Program-made: the position numbers and the translations under genes
Assembly: GCA_009781925.1 (NCBI GenBank)
Contig: WQUU01000125.1
Coordinates: forward strand, 1-5,370
DNA from: Bacillota bacterium
GTDB lineage: Bacteria; Bacillota; Clostridia; Oscillospirales; Oscillospiraceae
Reading direction: 5' to 3'
Length of the DNA stretch: 5,370 nt
In this document: in pieces, positions 1 to 5,370 of the stretch
Numbering within the stretch: position 1 is the stretch's first letter
How the letters are laid out: each line of letters begins with the position of its first letter
Notes under the pieces: model-generated
Databases searched by the model: none
Told to the model about the DNA's origin: nothing
The model's input: only the letters and a program-made list of their open reading frames with translations

Positions 1-1626
1 GCAGGCGCTCGCGATCATGGTGTTCACGAGCTGGTTGAACTTGGTGTTGATGACATCCTCGTCCGAACCCGGATCCGGCTCGATACCCGTGTAGATCGTG
101 TTGTCCACGCCGACGCTTTCATCCTTGTAGACCTTCATCATGAAATCGTTGCCGTAGGACTGGCCCCAGGACACGGCGCTGTCCAGATAGCCCATGCCGC
201 CGAACATGTACTTGTAAACGCCCAGGCCCTGCGACCACGCGTCAAAGCCGTTTTTCATCAGATCCGCCGCATGGCCTGTGGGGATGACCCAGTTGTTGGT
301 GGGGCCGCCCCACTGCCAGTCGGTGCCCTCGACGCCGGCCATGACCAGCATCTGACCCTCATCCGTCAGCAGATATTCGATGAGCCAGGCGCAGCGCTCG
401 GCGTTTTTGCTGACCTTGGATACCTGCAGCACGCTCCAGCCGTTCATGCCGGACAGTGGCGGCGCGTACTTCACGCCGGAATTCGCGAGCGGCGTGATGG
501 TATTCACGACCATCTTCGGGTCCGCGGCTTTGAGGGTATCGTGCGGGACGATGGCCTTCCACCCCGAGCTCGTCGCAACCGCCCAAGTCGGCTGGTTGTT
601 GACCGTCTGCTGCGTGTCATACGTATCCGTGAAATCGGACGCGTTGACCAGGCCTTCGCCGTACAGCTTGTTCACGTACAGAATCGTCTGCTTGTACAGC
701 GGATCGCGCACGCAGGACAGTATTTGCCCGTCTTTGTTGAGGTACTGGCCGGAACCGTTCACGCTGCCGCCCATGCTGTAATACAGCGTGTTGACGCCGG
801 AAGCCGTATCCTGCCCGAGGGCCTTGCCGCCGTTGGCGGCATTCCACAGGAACAGCGGATGCTTGAGATCGGGATTTTTCGCCTTGATCTTGAGCAGCGC
901 CTGCTCCAGCTCATCAAGGTTCGTAATCGTGGACATCCCGACGGCGTCGAGCAGATCCTGCCGGACATAATAGATGGGGCCCTGGTTGATGAACACGCCG
1001 GTATCCATATAATTGCGGTTCACAAACCAGGCCGGCACGCCATAGCATTTGCCCTGCTGTGTCAGCGCGTAAATCTTCCGGTTGTTCTGCGTGAAGAACG
1101 AGCCCTTGAGCGCATTCGGGGCGTACTGGCCCAGCAGGTCGTCCGCCGTCCAGACTTTGTCGTTCTTGATGAGCGCGACGCCCTGGGCCGACTGAGGCGC
1201 GGTAAAGATCAGATCGGGCAGCTGGCCGGAGGAAATGAGCAGCATCAGCTTCGCGCCGTTGTCGTTGGGCACGATATCGAACTTGAAGGTGACGCCCGTC
1301 TTCTCGGTGAGTGTTTTCGACACCATGTCCTTCCCGTACTGCGAGTTGTCCAGAGCGCCGTCGATAAAGCAACTCAGCGTAACCGGCTTGCCGGCGCCCT
1401 GCTTCCATTCCGTCATCTGGTCGTCGCCGACGGGATCCCCGGTGTACACCCCGCCGCTGCTCGCGGATACCTCCGACGAGGAGGCGGAGGATGAGGGGGC
1501 CGTTGCGCTGGCCGGCGGCGCGCTGCTGCCGCTCGACACGGGGCCGCAGGCATTCAGCGCCGCGGACATCATCGCCGCGAGGGCGATCAGGGTGCAACCC
1601 TTCACGAAGGGTAAGCGCCTTTGCAT
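1..1626 (-). CDS. Extracellular sugar-binding lipoprotein of a CUT1-type ABC importer (LplA/YtcQ-like), C-terminal end beyond the window
   Basis: This gene runs without a stop from an ATG at 1626 off the left edge, giving 542 visible residues. The start follows a strong Shine-Dalgarno site (GGGAGG at 1634-1639, 7-nt gap). The N-terminus has a basic MQRR start, a hydrophobic stretch and a lipobox LNAC with Cys27 as the lipidated residue. A disordered Ser/Ala/Pro-rich spacer (about 28-60) then tethers the domain to the membrane. Features typical of large family-1 solute-binding proteins are ISSGQLPDLIF (about 131-141), the segment around YYVRQDLLDAVGM (about 219-231), and ERCAWLIEYLLTDEG with a following GVEGTDW near 410-436. 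It should bind a sugar or oligosaccharide and deliver it to the two permeases encoded just upstream. The visible length already approaches the family's usual 500-560 residues, so little is likely missing. Class is secure; the ligand is unknown. Confidence 0.93.
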   Translation of the reverse strand, partial: MQRRLPFVKGCTLIALAAMMSAALNACGPVSSGSSAPPASATAPSSSASSSEVSASSGGVYTGDPVGDDQMTEWKQGAGKPVTLSCFIDGALDNSQYGKDMVSKTLTEKTGVTFKFDIVPNDNGAKLMLLISSGQLPDLIFTAPQSAQGVALIKNDKVWTADDLLGQYAPNALKGSFFTQNNRKIYALTQQGKCYGVPAWFVNRNYMDTGVFINQGPIYYVRQDLLDAVGMSTITNLDELEQALLKIKAKNPDLKHPLFLWNAANGGKALGQDTASGVNTLYYSMGGSVNGSGQYLNKDGQILSCVRDPLYKQTILYVNKLYGEGLVNASDFTDTYDTQQTVNNQPTWAVATSSGWKAIVPHDTLKAADPKMVVNTITPLANSGVKYAPPLSGMNGWSVLQVSKVSKNAERCAWLIEYLLTDEGQMLVMAGVEGTDWQWGGPTNNWVIPTGHAADLMKNGFDAWSQGLGVYKYMFGGMGYLDSAVSWGQSYGNDFMMKVYKDESVGVDNTIYTGIEPDPGSDEDVINTKFNQLVNTMIASAC

Positions 1627-1662
1627 GAATATTCCTCCCAATCTTCATTGTGGTTATTGTGA

Positions 1663-1694
1663 TAAAGGAATAACATCCGGATATTATTCCTTTA
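1663..1694. repeat. 32-bp near-perfect palindrome spanning the stop codon of the second permease gene
   Basis: The arms TAAAGGAATAA (1663-1673) and TTATTCCTTTA (1684-1694) are exact inverted copies. The centre contains a further ATCC/GGAT pairing, so only C1674/A1683 fails to match. It covers the last codons and TAA of the LplC-like gene and lies 37 bp before the binding-protein start. On the leftward transcript no T-run follows the stem, so it does not look like a full intrinsic terminator. A transcript-stabilising or processing hairpin that sets binding-protein level relative to permeases is the likeliest role. A protein-binding dyad is possible. Confidence 0.75.
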
Positions 1695-2577
1695 CTGCGC
1701 CCAGCATAATGCCTTTGATGAAATACTTCTGGACGAAAGGGTAAACCAGCATGATGGGGATCAGCGTGGCGAACATGGTGGCAAGGCGGATGGAGTTGGC
1801 GGTTATGCTGCCCTGCACGCCGCCGAACGCCGAGCCGAGCCCCTTTTGTATGAGCAACTGCTGCGCCACGCTCTGGTTGATCATCTGCATGAGCAGATAC
1901 GGAAGGGTGGGGTAATTGCCGCTGGACATGTAGACATAGGTCTCATACCACGAGTTCCAGTGGTACACGCCCTGGAAAAGCGCGATGGTGGCGAGCACCG
2001 GCGTGGACACCGGCAGAATGATCCGCCAGAAGATCCTCAGCTCGTTCGCGCCGTCGATCTTCGCCGATTCCGGCAGCGACGAGGGAATCTCGCTGAAAAA
2101 CGCCATAAAGATGAGCACGGTGAAAAACGACGACATCGGCAGCAGGATGTAAACCCAGAAATTATCGAGCAGCCCGAAAGCGCGCACGGTCATATACGTC
2201 GGGATCATGCCGCCGCTGAAGAACATCGTAATCATGCACAGATACACGTACACGCGCCGCCCCTTGAGCGCCCTGCGCGTGAGCGCATACGCGAACAGGG
2301 CGTTGAACAGCACGGAGGTGACGACCCCGACCACGGTGCGCGTTACGGTGATGACGTAGGCGTTGAGTATGTTGTCGTTGCTGAAAACAAAGCCGTAGTT
2401 TTTGAGGGAAAATATCCTCGGCCAAAAATAGATTCCGCCTTTCATGGCGTCAGCTCCGTCGTTGAGGGACATAACGAAGCAGTTGTAAACCGGGAAGAAG
2501 CAAAAGAAGGTCACAAAGCCGAAGAAGATATAAAGGACGATAAGGAATATCTTGTCGGAACGGGATTCCCGGATCAT
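1684..2577 (-). CDS. Carbohydrate ABC transporter permease, LplC/YtcP-like (CUT1 family)
   Basis: This 297-residue inner-membrane protein is one of two channel subunits of the importer. About six hydrophobic segments are visible (roughly 10-36, 72-100, 108-130, 138-162, 184-205 and 265-285). The cytoplasmic EAA loop that docks the ATPase reads PESAKIDGANELRIFWRIILP (about 169-189), with the conserved DGA and LP. The C-terminus FVQKYFIKGIMLGAVKE is characteristic of the LplC/YtcP group. Length matches the family. The ATG at 2577 overlaps the stop of the upstream permease by 4 bp (ATGA), which implies translational coupling. It also has its own GGAGG (2587-2591, 9-nt gap). The next gene, encoding the binding protein, starts 57 bp downstream. 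Identity as a sugar permease is secure; substrate is not inferable. Confidence 0.95.
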   Translation of the reverse strand: MIRESRSDKIFLIVLYIFFGFVTFFCFFPVYNCFVMSLNDGADAMKGGIYFWPRIFSLKNYGFVFSNDNILNAYVITVTRTVVGVVTSVLFNALFAYALTRRALKGRRVYVYLCMITMFFSGGMIPTYMTVRAFGLLDNFWVYILLPMSSFFTVLIFMAFFSEIPSSLPESAKIDGANELRIFWRIILPVSTPVLATIALFQGVYHWNSWYETYVYMSSGNYPTLPYLLMQMINQSVAQQLLIQKGLGSAFGGVQGSITANSIRLATMFATLIPIMLVYPFVQKYFIKGIMLGAVKE

Positions 2578-3509
2578 TGCCCCTCACCTCCGGTATAGAG
2601 CCCTCTGCCGAGGAAGCGCTTGCAAAAAGCGTTGCTGCCCAGCAGAAGCGCGAGCGCGACGAGTCCGTTGATCAGGCCGACCGCCGTGGCATACGAGAAC
2701 CGGCCCAGATTCAGTCCGGTTTGCAGGGTGTAGTAGCCCAGCACGATGGACGTATTGTAGTTCAGCGCGTTGCCCATGAACATGGACTGCTCGAACGTCC
2801 CGCCCACGCCGGAGAAGATGTTGCAAAACGTAAGTAAAAACATCAGCACCACGGTGCCCTTGATGGACGGCAGCGTGATGAAGAATATCCGCTTGATTCT
2901 GCTCGCGCCGTCGACCACGGCGGCCTCATACAGCGTGGGATCGATGCCGGAGATGGCGGCAATGAACAGGATTGCCGACCAGCCCGTTTCCTTCCACAGT
3001 TCGGTAAACATCGCGAGCCACCAGAAAGCACTCGGGTTATTCAGCCAGTCCAGGGGCTTGTTGATCAGATGCAGCTTGGTGAGCACATCGTTGACCAGAC
3101 CGAAATCCGAGGAGAACCAATAGATCATGACCAGCGACAGGATGATCCACGACAGGAAGTGGGGGAAATAGCTGACGGTCTGTATGACCCGCTTATATCT
3201 GATCTTCGTGACCTCGTTGAGAAGCACCGCGAAAATGATAGCCGCCGGGAAGCATATAACGATTTTAAGTAAGCTGATGACAAAGGTATTCCGAATGACC
3301 ATTCCCAGCTGGGGATCCTTGAACAGTTCGGCGAAATACTGCAGCCCCGCCCAACTGCCGCCGAAGAAGCCCTGCGAAAGATCGAAATTCTTAAAGGCGA
3401 TCGTCAGCCCGAAATATGGGACGTAGCAGAAAATAATGTACCAGGCGAGCCCGACCAGCGCGCACAGCTGCAAAATGATCTGGTCTGTGCTAAATCTCCT
3501 TTTGCGCAT
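2574..3509 (-). CDS. Carbohydrate ABC transporter permease, LplB/YteP-like (CUT1 family)
   Basis: This is the first gene of the importer operon, a 311-residue membrane subunit that pairs with the LplC-like protein. The N-terminal region has a first membrane segment (about 14-36) and the family-typical AFKNFDLSQGFFGGSWAGLQYF (39-59, rough). Further membrane segments lie near 73-100, 115-135, 163-188, 215-235 and 270-292. The EAA loop reads YEAAVVDGASRIKRIFFITLP (194-214), with intact EAA, DGA and ITLP. I chose the ATG at 3509 because GGAGGGG sits at 3515-3521 before it and the protein then has usual LplB length. A further in-frame ATG at 3575 would add 22 residues but has no ribosome binding site. 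No ATPase gene is present in the operon, as is common for LplABC-type importers that share an MsmX-like ATPase. Confidence 0.95.
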   Translation of the reverse strand: MRKRRFSTDQIILQLCALVGLAWYIIFCYVPYFGLTIAFKNFDLSQGFFGGSWAGLQYFAELFKDPQLGMVIRNTFVISLLKIVICFPAAIIFAVLLNEVTKIRYKRVIQTVSYFPHFLSWIILSLVMIYWFSSDFGLVNDVLTKLHLINKPLDWLNNPSAFWWLAMFTELWKETGWSAILFIAAISGIDPTLYEAAVVDGASRIKRIFFITLPSIKGTVVLMFLLTFCNIFSGVGGTFEQSMFMGNALNYNTSIVLGYYTLQTGLNLGRFSYATAVGLINGLVALALLLGSNAFCKRFLGRGLYTGGEGQ

Positions 3510-3514
3510 AGTTT

Positions 3515-3521
3515 CCCCTCC
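3515..3521 (-). promoter_or_regulatory. Ribosome binding site deciding the LplB-like start
   Basis: On the minus strand GGAGGGG precedes ATG 3509, leaving 7 nt between the GGAGG core and the start codon. The longer alternative start at 3575 has no comparable purine-rich site, so this motif fixes the annotated start. Confidence 0.85.
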
Positions 3522-3584
3522 AGTGATGTACTTGATCCGACCCTGGCAAGCTTTCACATACAAACCATCTCTCATCGCCGGCGA

Positions 3585-3656
3585 ATGAAGCGCGGACAGC
3601 AGCTGCCCGGTATGGGTAAGACTGGTTCAATATTTAGAACTAATTTAGCGCTTCAT
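3585..3656 (-). other. Inverted repeat in the leader of the importer mRNA
   Basis: ATGAAGCGC at 3585-3593 and GCGCTTCAT at 3648-3656 are exact 9-bp inverted copies 54 nt apart. Both lie inside the predicted roughly 150-nt leader of the importer transcript, so they could close a long hairpin near its 5' end. Between them is a second, weaker dyad with GTTC (3625-3628) and GAAC (3637-3640). No T-run follows, and I do not recognise a riboswitch class. Confidence 0.4.
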
Positions 3657-3668
3657 CTTCTAATGCTA

Positions 3669-3697
3669 AGTATAGTACGCAGTTGCACCACTGTCAA
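3669..3697 (-). promoter_or_regulatory. Sigma-A promoter of the importer operon
   Basis: On the minus strand the -35 box is TTGACA (3697-3692, six of six consensus bases) and the -10 box is TATACT (3674-3669, five of six), separated by exactly 17 bp. Transcription should begin near 3662, about 150 nt before the LplB-like start. The near-consensus match suggests strong basal activity that a repressor or catabolite control would need to restrain. Confidence 0.85.
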
Positions 3698-3977
3698 GTG
3701 TAATGTGCTTCATTTTTTAGGTATATTTTAGAACTTTCCTCATGGATACACATCCAAGCGTGTGCAAAAGCGACAGCCGAGCGATCTTTTCCCGCTCTAT
3801 CTTCATGAATTAGCGCGCAATCGACGGTGCTATTTGGTTATAATCCACATAAATTTTCTAGTTATTATGATCTTCTTGCGTGATAAAAATTCTCCATGTT
3901 CTCCAATTAAAGGAACTTGAGTTTTTGAGTTCTTAATGATAAACTTACCTTATACGGCGAATCCGCAGTGAGTTTGC
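3698..3977. other. AT-rich divergent intergenic region with no supported gene
   Basis: This stretch between the two divergent promoters is visibly richer in A and T than the flanking genes. I found no open reading frame with a convincing start site and no RNA gene. It includes TTTAGAAC (3727-3734) and GCTTCAT (3707-3713), both of which recur in the importer leader at 3633-3640 and 3650-3656. There are also two adjacent TTGAGT motifs (3917-3922, 3925-3930) and an isolated TATAAT (3839-3844) that lacks a matching -35 box. Regulatory function is plausible but unproven. Confidence 0.5.
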
Positions 3978-3998
3978 GAACGATTCAAAAGCTCGTTC
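3978..3998. promoter_or_regulatory. Dyad upstream of the IclR-family gene
   Basis: GAACGA (3978-3983) and TCGTTC (3993-3998) are exact inverted 6-mers around a 9-nt centre. It lies immediately before the two larger palindromic repeats, so it may be another protein-binding site in the same cluster. A short dyad like this can arise by chance. Confidence 0.35.
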
Positions 3999-3999
3999 T

Positions 4000-4051
4000 C
4001 TGAAAATTCAGGAGCCGAGCTCCAGAATTTTCAGGAGCCGAGCTCCAGAAT
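4000..4051. repeat. Two tandem palindromic repeats, candidate operators for the IclR-family regulator
   Basis: A 22-bp sequence occurs twice without a mismatch (4007-4028 and 4030-4051), period 23 bp, separated by a single T. Each copy is itself a dyad: TTC-A-GGAGC, centre CGA, GCTCC-A-GAA. The symmetry of the first copy extends outward to arms at 4000-4015 and 4019-4034, with 15 of 16 positions paired. The second copy ends 3 bp before the -35 box of the regulator promoter. The arrangement is what paired binding sites for a dimeric or tetrameric regulator look like. Assignment to the IclR protein is inference from location. Confidence 0.7.
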
Positions 4052-4054
4052 ATA

Positions 4055-4083
4055 TTGACAACCGGGGCGGCAGGGTATAAAAT
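4055..4083 (+). promoter_or_regulatory. Sigma-A promoter of the IclR-family regulator gene
   Basis: TTGACA (4055-4060) is a perfect -35 box. TAAAAT (4078-4083) is a five-of-six -10 box at 17-bp spacing; an overlapping TATAAA at 4076 would give 15 bp. Transcription should start near 4090, leaving a leader of about 70 nt. The leader contains an inverted pair CCGGCA (4087-4092) and TGCCGG (4105-4110). The upstream edge touches the tandem palindromes. Confidence 0.8.
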
Positions 4084-4162
4084 GAACCGGCATGCATTGG
4101 CCAGTGCCGGCAGGCGGGCGGGCGCTCCCACACCCGGGAAAACGCGGAAAGAAGAGGGACGC

Positions 4163-4969
4163 ATGGAGACCACGGAAAACGGCAAAACCAAATATGTGGT
4201 ACCGGCGATTGAAAAAGCGTTCGCGGTACTCGAATTTGTTGTAAACTCCGATACGGGTTGTACCTTCAACGAAATCATCGACGCGATAAAACTGCCCAAG
4301 ACGACGGCGTTCACGGTGATCAACTCGTTGGTCAGCTGCGGCTATATAGAGAAGAGCGCGGACAAGCTTTTTGTCCCGACGATCAAGCTCTACTCCATGG
4401 GCATGAAGGCCCGCAACTCCATCATCAAAACCCATATCTTCCTGGAACCGCTGGAGGGTCTGAGAAACGCCACCGGCTTTACCGCGTTCCTGAGCATATA
4501 CGACAGGGGCGAAAGGGTCGTCATCGAAAAAGTGGATGGATACGGCGCGCTGATGCTCCGTGCCCATATAGGGGAGCGCGCGAACCTGAACACGTCGTCG
4601 TCTGGAAAGGCAATCGCGGCGTATTTGGATGAGGACGAGCTGAATCTGGTTCTCTCCAAGGGCCTCAAAAAGGTCACGAACAATTCCATTTACGAAAAGG
4701 ACCGTTTCATCGAGCACCTGGAATTGATTCGGAAACAGGGGTATTCGCTGGATGACGGGGAAGACGACATCAGCCTGCGGTGTCTTGGGTTGCCGGTGTT
4801 CATGAGCGGAAACGCGATTTTCGGCAGCGTGAGCATCTCTACGACGAAGGAAAACCTGCCGATCGACAACATCAAGTCATACCTGAGCATCCTGAGGATG
4901 ACGGCGGAAAACATATCGCTGAAACTCGGCTTCGAGGGCAATTACAGCCAGAGGCTGTGGCATAAGTAG
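4163..4969 (+). CDS. IclR-family transcriptional regulator
   Basis: This 268-residue protein has the two-domain IclR layout. The N-terminal winged helix-turn-helix (about 11-75) begins YVVPAIEKAFAVLEFV and includes the recognition-helix region LPKTTAFTVINSLVSCGYIEK. The effector-binding domain (about 90-258) carries LNTSSSGKAIAAYL (142-155), the counterpart of the family's GKA(I/L)LA motif. It also carries the segment from GYSLDDGEDD to GLPVF (193-213), matching the family's 'Gy..d.eE...Gv..iaaPV' pattern. I chose ATG 4163, preceded by AGAGGG (4153-4158). An in-frame ATG at 4055 would add 36 residues, but it lies in the promoter's -35 box and the added residues look unlike an IclR N-terminus. 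Divergent orientation to the sugar importer suggests it controls that operon and itself. IclR proteins can repress or activate, and the effector is unknown. Confidence 0.93.
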   Translation: METTENGKTKYVVPAIEKAFAVLEFVVNSDTGCTFNEIIDAIKLPKTTAFTVINSLVSCGYIEKSADKLFVPTIKLYSMGMKARNSIIKTHIFLEPLEGLRNATGFTAFLSIYDRGERVVIEKVDGYGALMLRAHIGERANLNTSSSGKAIAAYLDEDELNLVLSKGLKKVTNNSIYEKDRFIEHLELIRKQGYSLDDGEDDISLRCLGLPVFMSGNAIFGSVSISTTKENLPIDNIKSYLSILRMTAENISLKLGFEGNYSQRLWHK

Positions 4970-4992
4970 GAGTCAGGGGAACGGAGATGACG

Positions 4993-5029
4993 AAACAGGC
5001 CGGAGGCGCACGCCCCCGGCCTGTTTTCT
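4993..5029 (+). terminator. Intrinsic terminator between convergent genes
   Basis: An 11-bp perfect stem pairs AAACAGGCCGG (4993-5003) with CCGGCCTGTTT (5016-5026). Three more inner pairs (GGC/GCC) lie past an A/C mismatch. On the plus strand the stem runs into TTTTCT, which gives a good terminator 23 bp after the IclR-family stop. On the minus strand only a short TTT follows, so it may end the convergent ABC gene less efficiently. Confidence 0.85.
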
Positions 5030-5031
5030 AT

Positions 5032-5058
5032 CCTGATTCCTGACGCCTGACTCCTGCG
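5032..5058. repeat. Short tandem repeat of CCTGA(T/C)TCCTG type, with an inverted copy after the regulator gene
   Basis: CCTGATTCCTGACG (5032-5045) is followed directly by CCTGACTCCTGCG (5046-5058), two near-identical units. The inverse of the second unit, AGGAGTCAGG, occurs at 4968-4977 overlapping the regulator's stop codon, so the terminator is nested between inverted 10-mers. The origin is unknown. Confidence 0.5.
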
Positions 5059-5075
5059 TCAGCGCTAGCTGACGC
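5056..5075. repeat. Perfect 8-bp-arm palindrome over the stop codon of the ABC exporter gene
   Basis: GCGTCAGC (5056-5063) and GCTGACGC (5068-5075) are exact inverted copies around a 4-nt loop that contains the TAG stop of the leftward ABC gene. No T-run follows on the minus strand, so it is not a terminator alone. It might stabilise the 3' end of the mRNA together with the downstream hairpin. Confidence 0.6.
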
Positions 5076-5370
5076 TTTGCATGCTGCACAGCTTGTAGTA
5101 TACGCCGTGAAGCGCCAGCAGATCCTCGTGCCGGCCGCGTTCGACGATCTTACCCTCTTGCAGCACGAGAATCTGGTCGGCGCGCTGCACGGTGGACAGC
5201 CTATGCGCGATGACGATGAGCGTGCGGGTGCCGGCGATCCCCTCGATGGCTTTCTGTATCTCGCTCTCGGTCTCGGTATCCACGGCGGAGGTGGCTTCAT
5301 CCAGCAGCAGAATGGGCGAGCCCCGCAGCATCGCGCGGGCGATGGAGATGCGCTGCTTCTGCCCGCCGGA
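5065..5370 (-). CDS. Exporter-type ABC transporter, C-terminal end of the ATP-binding domain (N-terminus beyond the window)
   Basis: The frame enters at the right edge and stops at TAG 5067-5065, giving 101 visible residues. In order they show the ABC signature SGGQKQR, Walker B LLLDEATSAVD with the catalytic Glu and D-loop, and the H-loop histidine in VIAHRLSTV. The remaining tail contains the typical VLQEGKIVERGRHEDLLALHGVYYKL. This spacing and the 'G.Y..L' ending are characteristic of MsbA/MdlB/LmrA-like fused permease-ATPase exporters, for lipids, drugs or peptides. It is not the usual importer-type ATPase, so it is unlikely to power the sugar permeases at the other end. The gene is convergent with the regulator. 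The substrate and the membrane domain cannot be seen. Confidence 0.93.
   Translation of the reverse strand, partial: SGGQKQRISIARAMLRGSPILLLDEATSAVDTETESEIQKAIEGIAGTRTLIVIAHRLSTVQRADQILVLQEGKIVERGRHEDLLALHGVYYKLCSMQSVS

Noticed and set aside
271..1494. 407-residue open frame on the plus strand
   Set aside because: It is codon-for-codon antisense to the binding-protein gene, with no ribosome binding site, no recognisable domain, and an arginine/histidine-rich composition typical of antisense frames in GC-rich genes.
914..1648. 244-residue open frame on the minus strand
   Set aside because: It is an out-of-frame shadow of the binding-protein gene. The true frame, starting at 1626, carries the signal peptide, lipobox and family motifs.
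1846..2598. 250-residue open frame on the plus strand
   Set aside because: It is antisense to the clearly real LplC-like permease and its translation is a highly charged, low-complexity shadow.
3510..3575. 22-residue N-terminal extension of the LplB-like permease
   Set aside because: The upstream ATG lacks a ribosome binding site, while ATG 3509 has GGAGGGG and gives the usual family length.
3839..3844. Isolated TATAAT as a further promoter
   Set aside because: The hexamer at 17-bp spacing upstream (CGCAAT) does not resemble a -35 box, there is no TGn extension, and no gene follows closely.
4007..4051. Possible CRISPR-like repeats
   Set aside because: There are only two units, separated by one base, so there is no spacer; the internal symmetry and promoter position fit operators better.
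4055..4162. 36-residue N-terminal extension of the IclR-family protein
   Set aside because: The start would lie within the -35 hexamer of the predicted promoter, upstream of the transcription start.
4031..4717. 228-residue open frame on the minus strand
   Set aside because: It is antisense to the IclR-family gene and runs through its promoter and operators; no family resemblance is seen.
5065..5370. ABC ATP-binding fragment as the missing importer ATPase
   Set aside because: Its C-terminus ends soon after the H-loop in the manner of fused exporters, whereas importer ATPases of the MsmX type carry an additional C-terminal regulatory domain; it is also convergent and separated by a terminator.

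Overview
The window looks like chromosomal DNA from a Gram-positive anaerobe-type genome, most likely a GC-rich member of Clostridia or a relative. The grounds are GGAGG-type ribosome binding sites, a lipoprotein solute-binding protein, and a two-permease sugar importer (LplB/LplC type) with no ATPase of its own. No ribosomal or other taxonomic marker is present, so this placement is inference.

Layout. Positions 1-3509, read leftward (minus strand), hold a three-gene carbohydrate importer operon in the order permease (LplB-like, 2574-3509), permease (LplC-like, 1684-2577, 4-bp overlap), and extracellular sugar-binding lipoprotein (1-1626, cut by the window edge). A near-consensus sigma-A promoter (TTGACA, 17 bp, TATACT) at 3669-3697 drives it, leaving a leader of about 150 nt. 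A 32-bp near-perfect palindrome lies across the stop codon of the second permease, just before the binding-protein gene. Positions 3698-4162 are an AT-rich divergent control region. Close to its right end are a 6-bp-arm dyad and two exact 22-bp tandem repeats that are themselves palindromic; these abut a second near-consensus promoter (TTGACA, 17 bp, TAAAAT) that reads rightward into an IclR-family regulator (4163-4969). A strong hairpin terminator at 4993-5029 separates the regulator from a convergent, truncated exporter-type ABC transporter gene (5065-5370, minus strand), of which only the C-terminal end of the nucleotide-binding domain is visible.

How they fit. The binding lipoprotein would capture an oligosaccharide outside the cell and pass it to the LplB/LplC channel. 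Energy must come from an ATPase encoded elsewhere, probably an MsmX-like shared subunit, because the ABC fragment at the right edge is an exporter type. The divergent IclR protein is the natural candidate regulator of the importer and of itself, with the palindromic repeats as candidate operators. The substrate cannot be read from the sequence. I see no clearly new system here: the content is a recognisable sugar importer locus, and the most noteworthy signals are the control-region repeats and the intra-operon palindrome.
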